A DNA stretch of 64,000 nucleotides, from positions 1,394,001 through 1,458,000 of the forward strand of contig NZ_JABWQX020000001.1 of NCBI RefSeq assembly GCF_014268655.2. Direction: 5' to 3'. Positions 9,653 to 18,099 of this stretch are shown piece by piece; position 1 is the stretch's first letter; the number at the start of each line of letters is the position of its first letter. Position numbers and translations under genes: made by a program. This DNA comes from Pseudomonas marvdashtae. Its GTDB lineage: Bacteria; Pseudomonadota; Gammaproteobacteria; Pseudomonadales; Pseudomonadaceae. The notes under the pieces were generated by a model that was not told where the DNA came from, did not search any database, and was given only the letters and a program-made list of their open reading frames with translations.

Positions 9653-9672
9653 AGGCGCCGGTCTCGGCGCCT
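9653..9672. terminator. Hairpin after ycgL
   Basis: AGGCGCCG-GTCT-CGGCGCCT forms a perfect 8-bp GC stem with a 4-base loop directly after the ycgL stop. Only a short pyrimidine run follows, so it is a weak intrinsic terminator or an RNA-stabilising stem. Confidence 0.45.
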
Positions 9673-9764
9673 CTTGAAACATTGAAACGATTTGGCGATG
9701 GTCCGTAGGGACGGAGCGATACTCTGTCAGCGGCCGTCTGCACTGTTTTTGAAAGGTTAGATTC

Positions 9765-10697
9765 ATGCGCGTTCTGATTGCCGAACACGACCACGCGGTG
9801 TATGCCCAGCTTCTGCGCCAAGCTGCACCCGATATCGAAGTGCTGACCAGCGGCGATTCCGCCGAGTTGTCGCGGCTGGCCGCGGACTGCCCGGTCTGGC
9901 TCGGCCAGCCTGATCTGTTGGCGACGCTGTTGCGTCAAGGCCATCAACCCCGTTGGTTGCAATCGACCTGGGCAGGCATCACGCCGCTGCTGGCCGAGGG
10001 TTTGACACGCGATTACCGACTGACCCGCGCCGTCGGTATTTTCGGCCAGGTAATGGCTGAGTACGTGCTGACCTACATGCTGGGCCATGAGCGCGAAGTG
10101 CTTGCGCGGTTGGTCAGCCAAGTGGAGCGCAAGTGGGACAACCGCCAAGGGCAAAGCCTGGCAGGACGCAAGGTGCTGATTGTCGGGACCGGTGATATCG
10201 GTCAGTGCGTGGCGCAGTTCCTGGTGCCGTTTGGCGTGCAGTTGTACGGCATCGCCAGCGAAGCCCGGGAGCTGGCGCCGTTTGTCGAAGTCGGCGCGCT
10301 GGAAGATTTGCCACGCCTGGTGGGCGAAGTGGATTACGTGATCAATCTGCTGCCGAACACCCCGAACACCCATGACATCTATGATGCGGCGCTGTTCAAG
10401 CATTTCAAACCCACCGGGCTGTTTATCAATGTCGGCCGTGGCGTGGCCGTGGTCGATGCAGACCTGGTGCAAGCCTTGAAAGAAGGGCACTTGGCCGGCG
10501 CGGTGATCGACGTCTGCCGCCAGGAGCCATTGCCGCAGCGCCATCCATTCTGGACCGCGTGGGGCCTGCTGCTGACCGGTCACAGCTCGGCTCCGACCTC
10601 GCCGCCGATGATGGTGCAACTGTTCCTGGAAAACCTGCGGGCCTATGAGGCCGGTGATGGGTTGCGTGGGGAAGTGGATTTCAATCGGGGCTATTGA
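9765..10697 (+). CDS. D-2-hydroxyacid dehydrogenase (GhrA-like)
   Basis: A 310-residue NAD(P)-dependent dehydrogenase of the D-isomer-specific family, similar in layout to glyoxylate/hydroxypyruvate reductase A. The nucleotide-binding motif is KVLIVGTGDIGQCVAQFLVP (about 135-155). The catalytic triad is visible as Arg in FINVGRGVAVVD, Glu in DVCRQEPLPQRHPFW and His in LLTGHSSAPTSPP. GAAAGGTTAG precedes the ATG. The exact 2-hydroxyacid substrate cannot be told from sequence. Confidence 0.9.
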   Translation: MRVLIAEHDHAVYAQLLRQAAPDIEVLTSGDSAELSRLAADCPVWLGQPDLLATLLRQGHQPRWLQSTWAGITPLLAEGLTRDYRLTRAVGIFGQVMAEYVLTYMLGHEREVLARLVSQVERKWDNRQGQSLAGRKVLIVGTGDIGQCVAQFLVPFGVQLYGIASEARELAPFVEVGALEDLPRLVGEVDYVINLLPNTPNTHDIYDAALFKHFKPTGLFINVGRGVAVVDADLVQALKEGHLAGAVIDVCRQEPLPQRHPFWTAWGLLLTGHSSAPTSPPMMVQLFLENLRAYEAGDGLRGEVDFNRGY

Positions 10698-10750
10698 AAC
10701 CCACCCCGATCAAAGGGTGGAAGCACCGTATCTACTTCAGTGCGCGGGAG

Positions 10751-10786
10751 CCCTTGTGGCGAGGGAGCTTGCTCCCTCGCCACGGG
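10751..10786. repeat. REP element (single)
   Basis: CTTGTGGCGAGGGAGC-TT-GCTCCCTCGCCACGGG: a 13-bp stem with a 2-base loop, matching the other REP copies of this window. It lies between the dehydrogenase and a nitroreductase remnant. Confidence 0.9.
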
Positions 10787-10799
10787 TTCGGCGGGCTCC

Positions 10800-10932
10800 T
10801 TACAGAGTGAAGTCGCCTTCGGCCACCAGCTCGCTCAACGGCCGGCGCGGGCTTGGGACTTCCCGGGCCTGGAGGTAGTCGGCCAGGGTGGATTTGTCCC
10901 CCAGCTTGCCAATCGCCACGGCGGCGGAACGT
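10800..10932 (-). pseudogene. 3-prime remnant of a nitroreductase family gene
   Basis: Read on the minus strand, this stretch encodes about 40 residues, SAAVAIGKLGDKSTLADYLQ then AREVPSPRRPLSELVAEGDF and TL, ending at a TAA (10802-10800). It looks like the C-terminus of the nitroreductase family (roughly 190-200 residues in Pseudomonas). Upstream there is a TAG in frame and no trace of the N-terminal FMN-binding part before ycgN begins at 11063, so most of the gene has been deleted. A REP sits 14 bases beyond the stop. Family recognition is by eye; the absence of the 5-prime part is directly visible. Confidence 0.6.
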
Positions 10933-11062
10933 GATGACGCAACCTACGTCCCGGCGCCCGGCCTGACAAGCCCCTGTTACCGGCAGTCGCCAATGCTTGG
11001 CCTCGGGAGGTCCCGGCACTAGACTGTCGGCCTTTTCACCACGTGATGTTGATGCCCGAGCC

Positions 11063-11512
11063 ATGGCCGCCAAAGTCGAACCGTTCTGGATACGCAAAAC
11101 CCTCGATCAGCTCGATCCCCAGGAATGGGAATCGCTGTGCGACGGCTGTGGCCTGTGCTGCCTGCAAAAGCTCGAAGATGAAGACGACAACAGCGTCTAC
11201 TACACGCGCATCGCCTGCAAACTGTTGGACCTGAAGACGTGCCAGTGCACCGATTATCCCAATCGCCGCGACTTTGTCCCGGACTGCATCCAGCTCACGC
11301 CGGGCAAGGCCGATGAGTTCAAATGGTTGCCGCCGACCTGTGGCTATCGACTGGTCAGCGAGGGCAAGGACTTGCCGCTGTGGCACCATCTGGTCTGCGG
11401 CGATCGGGACGCTGTGCACCACGAACGCATTTCCCAGTCGGGGCGCATGCTGGCCGAAGGCAGGGTGGCTGAAGACGATTGGGAAGATCACCTGATTTTC
11501 CGCGCAGGCTGA
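11063..11512 (+). CDS. ycgN: YcgN family cysteine cluster protein
   Basis: A 149-residue protein of the UPF0260/YcgN family. Its cysteines ([47 protein letters not shown]) suggest a metal or Fe-S cluster, though none is proven for the family. I chose the ATG at 11063, which opens [17 protein letters not shown], the usual family N-terminus; the longer frame from 10997 is not needed. Function is unknown. It is commonly found near rnd and ycgL, which fits here. Confidence 0.92.
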   Translation: MAAKVEPFWIRKTLDQLDPQEWESLCDGCGLCCLQKLEDEDDNSVYYTRIACKLLDLKTCQCTDYPNRRDFVPDCIQLTPGKADEFKWLPPTCGYRLVSEGKDLPLWHHLVCGDRDAVHHERISQSGRMLAEGRVAEDDWEDHLIFRAG

Positions 11513-11543
11513 ATCCAACGACATCGCACCACAGGGAGCGCCC

Positions 11544-12773
11544 ATGGCGGCAGGATTGAAATGGATGCTGGCGGCTGCACTGCTGGCGTTGTGCGGGCCG
11601 CTGTGGGCGGCGCAGAAAGTCGACCTTGATTATCACGTTCACTTGTTGCCGCAGAGCGATCAGGCCGAAGTGCGCCTGACCCTCGCGCGGGGCTCGGCGG
11701 TGCGCAGCCTGGATTTCGATCTCGGCGACGAAGGCCGCTATAGCGATTTCAAGGCGGACGGCCAATGGCAGCTCACCCCCGGCCACGGCTCGCGAGGCGT
11801 TTGGCGTCCAGCCGCCGACAAGGCGAGCCTGACCTACCGCGTGCGCATCAGCGAATCGCGCAAGAACGGTTCTTTTGAGACCCGCATGTCCCCGGGATGG
11901 GCCTTGCTGCGCGGCGACGACCTGGTGCCGCCGGCCAAGCTGGATCAGCAGGACGGCATCGAGTTGGTGTCGCGCCTGGAGTTCGAACTGCCCGTCGGCT
12001 GGAAGAGCATCGAGACGTCCTGGCCGCGTATCGGCAAGCAACGCTTTCGCATCGATAACCCTTCGCGCTTGTTCGACCGGCCCACGGGCTGGATGCTCGC
12101 CGGCAAGCTCGGCAGCCGCCGCACGCGCCTGGGTGAGACCGAGGTCACCGTCGCTTCGCCCCAAGGCCAGGGCATGCGGCGGATGGACGTGCTGACGCTG
12201 CTGACCTTCGTCTGGCCGCAAGTGCAGGCAGCGCTGCCGCGTCATCCTGCCAAGCTGCTGATCGTCGGTGCGAGCGACCCGATGTGGCGGGGTGCCCAGG
12301 CCGGTCGCGATTCGGTTTACCTGCACAGCCGTCCACCGCTGGTCAGCGAACGGGGCAGCAGCCCGCTATTACGGGAATTGGTCCAGGTACTGGCGCGCAT
12401 CAACGACCACGATCGTAGCGACTGGATTGGCGAAGGGTTGAACGAGTATTACGCCATCGAACTGCTGCGCCGCGCTGGCGGTATGAGCGATGAGCGTTAT
12501 CAGGGCCTGAATGATCGCCTGGTCCGGGACAGCAAGGGCGTCACAACCTTGCGCGGCGAACAGGTGAGCCCTGCAATGGTGGCCAAGGCGGTGCTGTTGT
12601 TGCAGGAGCTGGACCGCGAAATCCGCCTCAAGACGCGCAACAAGCGTTCGCTCGATGACGTGCTACAGGGCGCGATGCGGTTGGAAACGGTGGATACCGA
12701 GGAGTTTGTCCAGCTCAGCGAGAGCATTCTTGGCGAACGTTCCACCGCGCTGGACACTCGGTTACTTCAGTAA
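11544..12773 (+). CDS. Secreted M61-like protein without obvious HExxH site
   Basis: A 409-residue protein with a signal peptide (about residues 1-22, ending PLWAA). The layout recalls M61/M1-type metallopeptidases: an N-terminal beta-rich domain, then a helical domain with SPLLRELVQVLARINDHDRS followed by WIGEGLNEYYAIELLRRAGG. In active enzymes a HExxH zinc motif stands where LVQVLARI lies, and the WxxEGxxxYY helix carries the third zinc ligand. Here the WIGEGLNEYY helix is kept but HExxH is not, so the protein is probably not a zinc peptidase. It starts 31 bases after ycgN. Its role is unknown. Confidence 0.7.
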   Translation: MAAGLKWMLAAALLALCGPLWAAQKVDLDYHVHLLPQSDQAEVRLTLARGSAVRSLDFDLGDEGRYSDFKADGQWQLTPGHGSRGVWRPAADKASLTYRVRISESRKNGSFETRMSPGWALLRGDDLVPPAKLDQQDGIELVSRLEFELPVGWKSIETSWPRIGKQRFRIDNPSRLFDRPTGWMLAGKLGSRRTRLGETEVTVASPQGQGMRRMDVLTLLTFVWPQVQAALPRHPAKLLIVGASDPMWRGAQAGRDSVYLHSRPPLVSERGSSPLLRELVQVLARINDHDRSDWIGEGLNEYYAIELLRRAGGMSDERYQGLNDRLVRDSKGVTTLRGEQVSPAMVAKAVLLLQELDREIRLKTRNKRSLDDVLQGAMRLETVDTEEFVQLSESILGERSTALDTRLLQ

Positions 12774-12801
12774 TTTCGCTTCATCGGTCGCACAGCCGAG
12801 A

Positions 12802-13179
12802 TCAGAGCCCAGCCTTCGGCGAAACCAGCGAATCATTTCCGGTAACGGTGGCTGTATCGGTCGCGGCCGTTGCATTGGCCTTCATGCGCGACAACTCATC
12901 GCCCGCCTGTTCGATCCGGGCGCGGGCCTCGTGCAGATGCTGACGATTCCTTTCCAGCATACTCTTGGCCGAGCAGTGTCCGGTGATGCCGCGGGCCAGG
13001 GCCATGCCGCCGATTGCCAGTTGAGCCAGGCCGAACACTCCGCCGCGGCGCAGGCCCTTGCCCATCATCAGCACCCCACCGGCCAGTGAACCAATGCGCT
13101 CCCAGCCGTGTACGTTTTGCGGGGTACGGGATTGAAAAGGGGTGGTCTCAACCGGCCCGAACGGATTGTTATCGCTCAT
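12802..13179 (-). CDS. DUF2892 domain protein (YgaP-type transmembrane)
   Basis: A 125-residue protein. The central part, NVHGWERIGSLAGGVLMMGK through FGLAQLAIGGMALARGITGH with C following, matches the DUF2892/YgaP transmembrane unit (two short hydrophobic helices and the RGxTGHC end). A charged helical tail with possible coiled coil follows (ERNRQHLHEARARIEQAGDE). The ATG at 13179 has GGAGACA upstream; the frame is open beyond it but lacks a ribosome site. Function unknown. Confidence 0.78.
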   Translation of the reverse strand: MSDNNPFGPVETTPFQSRTPQNVHGWERIGSLAGGVLMMGKGLRRGGVFGLAQLAIGGMALARGITGHCSAKSMLERNRQHLHEARARIEQAGDELSRMKANATAATDTATVTGNDSLVSPKAGL

Positions 13180-13255
13180 GATCTGTCTCCAGTGTGGGGA
13201 TTTGTATAAAGCTGACTGCCAGAGCGAATCCGTCGTTCCATCAATTTCGCGCCGG

Positions 13256-13726
13256 TCAGCGGAATTGCGGACCCGAGCGCGTGTTGTTGCCTTTGGCCAT
13301 GCGGTCGTACAACACGACATTGACCGTGGCCGCCAGGTTCATGCAGCCGTTGGTGGGGATGTAGATCACGTCTTCGCACCAGTCGCGGATGTCTTTGTCC
13401 AGCGAGCCGTCTTCCGGGCCGAAGATATACAAGGCGCGGTCCGGGTGCGTGTATTCGGGCAGCGGCCGGGCGCCTTCCACCAGCTCGACGGCCACCGGTA
13501 CGCAGCCAAGGGGCAGGATCTTCTTCAGGTCGTCGATGCCGATCAGCGGGATTTCGTAGTGGACTTTCTTGGTGTCGGTGACGAAGTCGGCGGCGCGTTC
13601 ATAACGCTTGCCCGTGTAGAACACCGACGCCACGCCGTAGCAACCGGCGGCGCGCATCACCGAACCGACGTTTTCCGGTGACTTGGGGTTGAACAGACCG
13701 ATGCAGCTGTAGCGTTTGTTGGCCAC
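13256..13726 (-). CDS. SPOUT (TrmH-type) RNA methyltransferase
   Basis: A SAM-dependent RNA 2-O-methyltransferase of the SPOUT family, 156 residues. The first motif is CIGLFNPKSPENVGSVMRAA; the knotted C-terminal SAM site is seen in ALYIFGPEDGSLDKDI and IYIPTNGCMNLAATVNVVLY. The protein matches the short, catalytic-domain-only members (TrmL-like size). The start is most likely the GTG at 13726, giving VANKRYSCIGLF; no ATG lies close to this point. The RNA target is unknown. Confidence 0.87.
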   Translation of the reverse strand: MANKRYSCIGLFNPKSPENVGSVMRAAGCYGVASVFYTGKRYERAADFVTDTKKVHYEIPLIGIDDLKKILPLGCVPVAVELVEGARPLPEYTHPDRALYIFGPEDGSLDKDIRDWCEDVIYIPTNGCMNLAATVNVVLYDRMAKGNNTRSGPQFR

Positions 13727-13797
13727 GGACGGGGTGCCTTTGAGAAAAGGCGCGATTATACGGGGAATGCCGTTCACTTACGAAAAACGATACGCCT

Positions 13798-13825
13798 GTG
13801 GCGAGGGAGCAGGCTCCCTTGCCAC
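13798..13825. repeat. REP element (single)
   Basis: GTGGCGAGGGAGC-AG-GCTCCCTTGCCAC, one mismatch in the stem, between the convergence-free ends of the HNH and RNA methyltransferase genes. Same family as the other REPs. Confidence 0.88.
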
Positions 13826-13836
13826 CCGATGGCCTG

Positions 13837-14211
13837 CTACTCGTCTTTTTTCATCAGTCCGGCCAGTGCGGCGAAGGGGTTATGGGTCGCCTTGGCGATC
13901 TTCGGCGTGCTCAGGGAGCCCTCGCCAAAGTATTGCTGGTCGGTATAACGCGAGTGCTCGTTGTCGTGGCAGTACAAGCACAGCAGTTCCCAGTTGGAAC
14001 CGTCCTGCGGGTTGTTGTCGTGGTTGTGGTCGCGGTGGTGAACGGTCAGCTCGCTCAGGCGCTTGCCGGAAAACTCACGGGCGCAGCGGCCGCAGACGTG
14101 GGGGTACATTTTCAGGGCTTTGTCGCGGTAGCCCATTTCCCGGTCGCGCTGGGCGTCGGCAAGGATGCGGTCCAGCTTGGCAGTGTTGGACGGTGGGGTG
14201 GACGAACTCAT
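13837..14211 (-). CDS. yajD: YajD family HNH nuclease
   Basis: A 124-residue HNH-domain protein. Two CxxC knuckles, YPHVCGRCAREF and LLCLYCHDNEH, frame the HNH core SELTVHHRDHNHDNNPQDGS with NWELL following. This is the full YajD architecture. Its cellular role is not established; a nuclease activity is expected from the intact HNH residues. It is not next to restriction or phage genes, so it is best regarded as a housekeeping member. Confidence 0.9.
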   Translation of the reverse strand: MSSSTPPSNTAKLDRILADAQRDREMGYRDKALKMYPHVCGRCAREFSGKRLSELTVHHRDHNHDNNPQDGSNWELLCLYCHDNEHSRYTDQQYFGEGSLSTPKIAKATHNPFAALAGLMKKDE

Positions 14212-14259
14212 GGGTTCACCTTTGTAGAAAAGACTGATGACGGTTGGACAGAGTTTAGC

Positions 14260-14946
14260 TCAGCCCTTGAGCTTCTCGGCAATCCAGATGGTGTGGCGGG
14301 TGCCTTTGTTGCCGTGGGCGAAGACTTGCACCTCTTCAGCCTTGAAGCCGGCCTTCTTCAGCTTGTCGGAAAACTGCCGGTCAGCACTGGCCGACCACAC
14401 GGCCAGCACGCCCTTGGGCCGCAGGGCTTTGGCGCAGGCGGCCAGGCCACCGGCCGAATAGAGCCAGCTGTTGGCTTTCTGGGTCAGGCCTTCGGGGCCG
14501 TTGTCGACGTCCAGCATGATTGCGTCGAAGCCCTGGGGCTCGGCTTGCAGTACCTTGGCGACGTCTTCCATGCGGATCACCGTGCGCGGGTCCGACAGCG
14601 GCCGTCCGGCCTTTTCGCCCAAGGGGCCGCGATTCCACTCCACCACGCCGGGAACCAGTTCGGCCACCACCACTTCGGCGCTCTTGCCCAAATGCTTGAG
14701 GGCCGAGGCGAGGGTGAAGCCCATGCCGAGCCCCCCGATCAGCACGCGCGAGCCAGGACGGCCGGCGACCTTGCGGCAAGGAATCTCGGCCAGGGCATCT
14801 TCGGAACCGTGCATGCGCGTATTCATCAACTGCCCGCCGTCACCGCCCTGGATCTTGATGACGAAGTCTTCGCCATACTCGAACAGGCACAGGGCACCGC
14901 CGTTGTCAGGGATAGGGGTGGTGTCGAGTAGAACGAAACGTTTCAT
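14260..14946 (-). CDS. Spermidine synthase-like methyltransferase-fold protein
   Basis: A 228-residue protein with the Rossmann core of the spermidine synthase family: SRVLIGGLGMGFTLASALKH (motif I), then EVVVAELVPGVVEWNRGPLG and FDAIMLDVDNGPEGLTQKAN. It is shorter than true SpeE proteins and the aminopropyl-donor pocket residues are not clearly kept, so the activity is uncertain. It could be a small-molecule methyltransferase. It stands alone on the minus strand upstream of the HNH gene. Confidence 0.8.
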   Translation of the reverse strand: MKRFVLLDTTPIPDNGGALCLFEYGEDFVIKIQGGDGGQLMNTRMHGSEDALAEIPCRKVAGRPGSRVLIGGLGMGFTLASALKHLGKSAEVVVAELVPGVVEWNRGPLGEKAGRPLSDPRTVIRMEDVAKVLQAEPQGFDAIMLDVDNGPEGLTQKANSWLYSAGGLAACAKALRPKGVLAVWSASADRQFSDKLKKAGFKAEEVQVFAHGNKGTRHTIWIAEKLKG

Positions 14947-15021
14947 GGAAATCTCATGGGAAGGGGCAGACTTGCCCGGTAGGGACTAGCCTCAAAGCAG
15001 ACAATAGCCATGGAGCCATTG

Positions 15022-15309
15022 ATGAAGTGCAGCATTCTAACGGCCATTGCCCTGGCGGCGCTCTCGATAAGTTATGCACAGGCCCAGCAACCGACGATTC
15101 CGGTATCGCCGCCGAGCATTCCCGGTTCGCCCGGCACCGCCACGCCCATGCCGTACCCGCCGGTCGCGCCCAGCGGCGTACCCAAGGCCGGCCCCGGAAG
15201 TGGCGGCCCGCCCTTGTTGCCACCGATCGAAATGCCCAGGCCGCCGAAGGACCAACCGATACCGGGCCTGGAACCTAAGCCGCCGAAGGCCAAGTCGCCT
15301 GGAGGCTAG
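15022..15309 (+). CDS. Small secreted proline/glycine-rich protein
   Basis: A 95-residue protein with a clear signal peptide (MKCSILTAIALAALSISYAQ, cleavage near AQA-QQ) and a low-complexity mature part in which Pro and Gly dominate (SPPSIPGSPG, GSGGPPLLPPIEMPRPP, PPKAKSPGG). I chose the ATG at 15022, which has GGAG 6 bases upstream; an ATG at 15010 lacks one. I do not recognise a domain. Its stop codon overlaps the stop of the convergent gene at the palindrome CTAG. Confidence 0.7.
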   Translation: MKCSILTAIALAALSISYAQAQQPTIPVSPPSIPGSPGTATPMPYPPVAPSGVPKAGPGSGGPPLLPPIEMPRPPKDQPIPGLEPKPPKAKSPGG

Positions 15310-15779
15310 ACCTGCTGCGAGAGCAATTGCCCGTCGGCCATGCGCAGGCGCTTGGACAGGGAGACGGCGAGGGCGCGGATGATCTTGGCGGCAATCTTCG
15401 GCGCGTCGTTGAGCATTTTTTCCAGGGAGTCCTTGCCCAGGTTCAGCAACTGGCAATCAGTGGCTGCAATGCAACTGGCCGAGCGCCGTTCGCCGTCGAG
15501 CACGGCCATCTCGCCGAACGCCCGGCCGCTGCGCAGTGTAGCGATGGTGACGGGTTGGCCGTCAGGGCCGGTTTTCTGCACGGCGACCTGGCCGGTATGG
15601 AGGATACACATGAAGCTACCGGCATCGCCCTCGCGAAAAATCGCTTCGCCTTGGGCGATGGTGCTGACGCTGAAATAGCCCGCCGCCGCCGCGAAGTCGA
15701 CGGGCAGCAATTGGTCGAACAGGCCGCAGTCCATCAGCCAATCGCGAATCTGGTTGTTCAGTAAAGTCGGTTCTGACAT
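15306..15779 (-). CDS. Cyclic nucleotide-binding domain protein
   Basis: A 157-residue protein with one cNMP-binding (Crp-type) domain at about residues 20-135: GEAIFREGDAGSFMCILHTG, GRAFGEMAVLDGERRSASCI. The phosphate-binding cassette (FGEMAVLDGERRSAS) is complete, with the Glu and Arg that contact cyclic nucleotides. There is no DNA-binding domain after it, only a helix (AKIIRALAVSLSKRLR), so it is not a Crp-like regulator by itself. It may act as a sensor subunit for an unknown partner. Confidence 0.87.
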   Translation of the reverse strand: MSEPTLLNNQIRDWLMDCGLFDQLLPVDFAAAAGYFSVSTIAQGEAIFREGDAGSFMCILHTGQVAVQKTGPDGQPVTIATLRSGRAFGEMAVLDGERRSASCIAATDCQLLNLGKDSLEKMLNDAPKIAAKIIRALAVSLSKRLRMADGQLLSQQV

Positions 15780-15885
15780 GTCGTCACGGTCTTTTTCTTG
15801 TGTTTACAGGGTCAACCTGGCCTGGGAGAGAACAGATGGGATGCCAGGCCAATGGAGCTAAGACCCGGCCATCCCACAGAGTTCC

Positions 15886-17940
15886 TCAGGCCCGTCCCAA
15901 AACCTTCAGCACAAACGCATATTCGAGCGCTACGTCACGCAATCCCTGGTAGCGACCGCTCATTCCACCGTGGCCGGCGCCCAGTTCGGTCTTGAGCAGC
16001 AGCGGGTTGTCATCGGTCTTGGTGGCCCGAAGTTTGGCCACCCATTTCGCCGCTTCCCAATATTGCACGCGGCTGTCGTTGTAGCCGGCGATCACCAGCA
16101 TCGCCGGATACGCCTGGGCGCGAACATTTTCATAGGGGGCGTAGGCCCTGATCCGATCATAGACCTGCGGCTCTTCGGGATTGCCCCATTCGTCGTATTC
16201 CGTGACGGTCAGCGGCAGCTCGGGGTCGAGCATGGTATTGAGCACATCGACGAACGGCACTTCGGCAACTGCCACCTTGAACAGCTCGGGGCGCTGATTG
16301 AGCACCGCGCCGATCAACAGGCCACCGGCGCTACCACCGCTGATTGCCAACTGATCGGCCGTGGTGAAACCCTCGGCGATCAGGTGTTCGGCGCAGGCGA
16401 TGAAGTCGCTGAAGGTGTTGTGTTTGTGCTCTTGCTTGCCGGCGCGGTACCAGGCTTCTCCCAGCTCGCCGCCGCCGCGTACATGGGCGATCGCAAACGC
16501 CACGCCACGGTCCAGCAGGCTCAGCCGCGCGTGGGAAAACCACGGGTCGAGGCTCTCGCCATAGGCGCCGTAGCCATACAGATACAGCGGCACCGGCTGG
16601 CCGAGGGCTTCACGCTTGACCACCAGGCTGATGGGCACCTGCGTGCCGTCCGGTGCGGTCGCCCAGAGCCGCTGGCTAACGTAGGCATCGGCGTCAAACG
16701 GACCCAGCACCGGGGTTTGCTTGAGCACGACTTGTGCGCCGCTGGCCAGGTCTAGCTGACGGATTTGCGCCGGACGGTTCAGGGCCTCGTAGCGCAGGCG
16801 AATCCGCTCGCTGACGAATTCCAGGCTGTTCTGCACATGCAGGCTGTAGGCCGCGTCCGGCAACTGCACCCGATATGCCGGCAAGCCATGTGGATGAACT
16901 TCGATGGTCGGCAGGCCGCCTTCGCGCAGGCTCAACGTCATTGCGCTGGCGTTCAGGCTCAGGCCATCGATCATCACTGTGTCGCTGTGGGGGATCAGGT
17001 TCTGCCAGTCGGCCTCGGTCGGCGCTTCGCCCGTATCGGCGGCCTGGTACAGCGCGTAATTGATGCCGTCGCGGTTGCTGCGGATGAACCAGGTCCACTG
17101 ACCGTCGAGCAAGCCGTGATCGACATCATATTCATGGTGCTCGACCCGTGGCGCCAGGCAGGTAAACGGCAGTTGCGGTTGCGTGGCGTCCAGCACCCAG
17201 ATCTCGCTGGTGGTCTTGCTGCCCAGGGACAGGATCAGCTGGCGCTCCGAACTCGAACGGTAGCAGTGCAGGAAGAAACGCCCGTCCGGCTCATGGAACA
17301 CCTCTTCGGCGGCGGTGCCGTCCAGGCGATAGCGCAGCAGCTTGTGCGGGCGATGGGTGTCGTCCAGTTCGCCAAAGAACAGCGTCAGGCTGTCGTTGGC
17401 CCAGGTCATGCTGCCGTCGCAGTTTTCGAAGGAGAGTTCGCTGACCTTGTCGTTGGACAATTCCTTCACGAACAGGGTGTAGATCTCATCGCCCGTGGTA
17501 TCCAGGCTGTAGGCCAGGCGCTGATGGTCGGGGCTGATGCTGAACGCACCCAGGGAAAAGAACCCGCCGCCGGCCAGCGCGTTCGGGTCCAGCAAGAGTT
17601 GTTCATGAGTTTCATCGACGGTCAGGCTGTCGTCGGCCGGACGCGGGCAGCGGTAATGGCGCGGATATTCGTCACCGGCCGTGGTGCGCGTGTAATACAG
17701 GTACGGGCCCCAGGGCGAGGGCAGGGACAGGTCGGTCTCGAGGATCCGTCCCTTGATTTCCTGGAACAGCGTTTCGCGCAATTCGGCCTGATCGGCGAGT
17801 CGGGTTTCCTGATAACGGTTTTCGGCCTTGAGGTATTCGAGCACGGCGTCGGTGTCGCGCTCCTGCAGCCAGGCATACGGGTCGACACCGGCGTCCTTGC
17901 GGGCAATCGGTGCGTCGGGAACGTGGGCGGATAGGGGCAT
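15886..17940 (-). CDS. ptrB: Oligopeptidase B (S9 family)
   Basis: A serine peptidase of 684 residues that cuts after Lys/Arg in short peptides. An N-terminal seven-bladed beta-propeller (about 80-400) gates the C-terminal alpha/beta-hydrolase domain. The nucleophile lies in LAISGGSAGGLLIGAVLNQR, the Asp in VIAGYNDSRVQYWE and the His in LGAGHGGMSGRYQ. Length matches PtrB. It stands alone on the minus strand, with 160 bp to the next, divergent gene. Confidence 0.94.
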   Translation of the reverse strand: MPLSAHVPDAPIARKDAGVDPYAWLQERDTDAVLEYLKAENRYQETRLADQAELRETLFQEIKGRILETDLSLPSPWGPYLYYTRTTAGDEYPRHYRCPRPADDSLTVDETHEQLLLDPNALAGGGFFSLGAFSISPDHQRLAYSLDTTGDEIYTLFVKELSNDKVSELSFENCDGSMTWANDSLTLFFGELDDTHRPHKLLRYRLDGTAAEEVFHEPDGRFFLHCYRSSSERQLILSLGSKTTSEIWVLDATQPQLPFTCLAPRVEHHEYDVDHGLLDGQWTWFIRSNRDGINYALYQAADTGEAPTEADWQNLIPHSDTVMIDGLSLNASAMTLSLREGGLPTIEVHPHGLPAYRVQLPDAAYSLHVQNSLEFVSERIRLRYEALNRPAQIRQLDLASGAQVVLKQTPVLGPFDADAYVSQRLWATAPDGTQVPISLVVKREALGQPVPLYLYGYGAYGESLDPWFSHARLSLLDRGVAFAIAHVRGGGELGEAWYRAGKQEHKHNTFSDFIACAEHLIAEGFTTADQLAISGGSAGGLLIGAVLNQRPELFKVAVAEVPFVDVLNTMLDPELPLTVTEYDEWGNPEEPQVYDRIRAYAPYENVRAQAYPAMLVIAGYNDSRVQYWEAAKWVAKLRATKTDDNPLLLKTELGAGHGGMSGRYQGLRDVALEYAFVLKVLGRA

Positions 17941-18099
17941 GAAAAAATTCTCGGGCTGGATACGAAAAGGGACAAGGGGCCGGCGGCGTCAGTTCTGTTG
18001 CCGGACCGAAAAACTCACCACGCCAGCCAAGGGGCAGACGCCGGGGCAGCCTGACGAGCGAAAAGCCGTTACTATAAGCGCCTCTTTGCCTGCCTTGCC

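Noticed and set aside
13837..14211. HNH nuclease as part of a defence system
   Set aside because: The protein is a plain YajD-type housekeeping member, with no restriction, methylation or defence genes beside it.
15306..15779. Crp/Fnr transcription factor
   Set aside because: The cyclic-nucleotide domain is present but there is no helix-turn-helix after it; the protein ends at 157 residues.
16765..17934. 389-codon open frame antisense to ptrB
   Set aside because: ptrB carries its full catalytic triad; the antisense frame has no motif or ribosome site.
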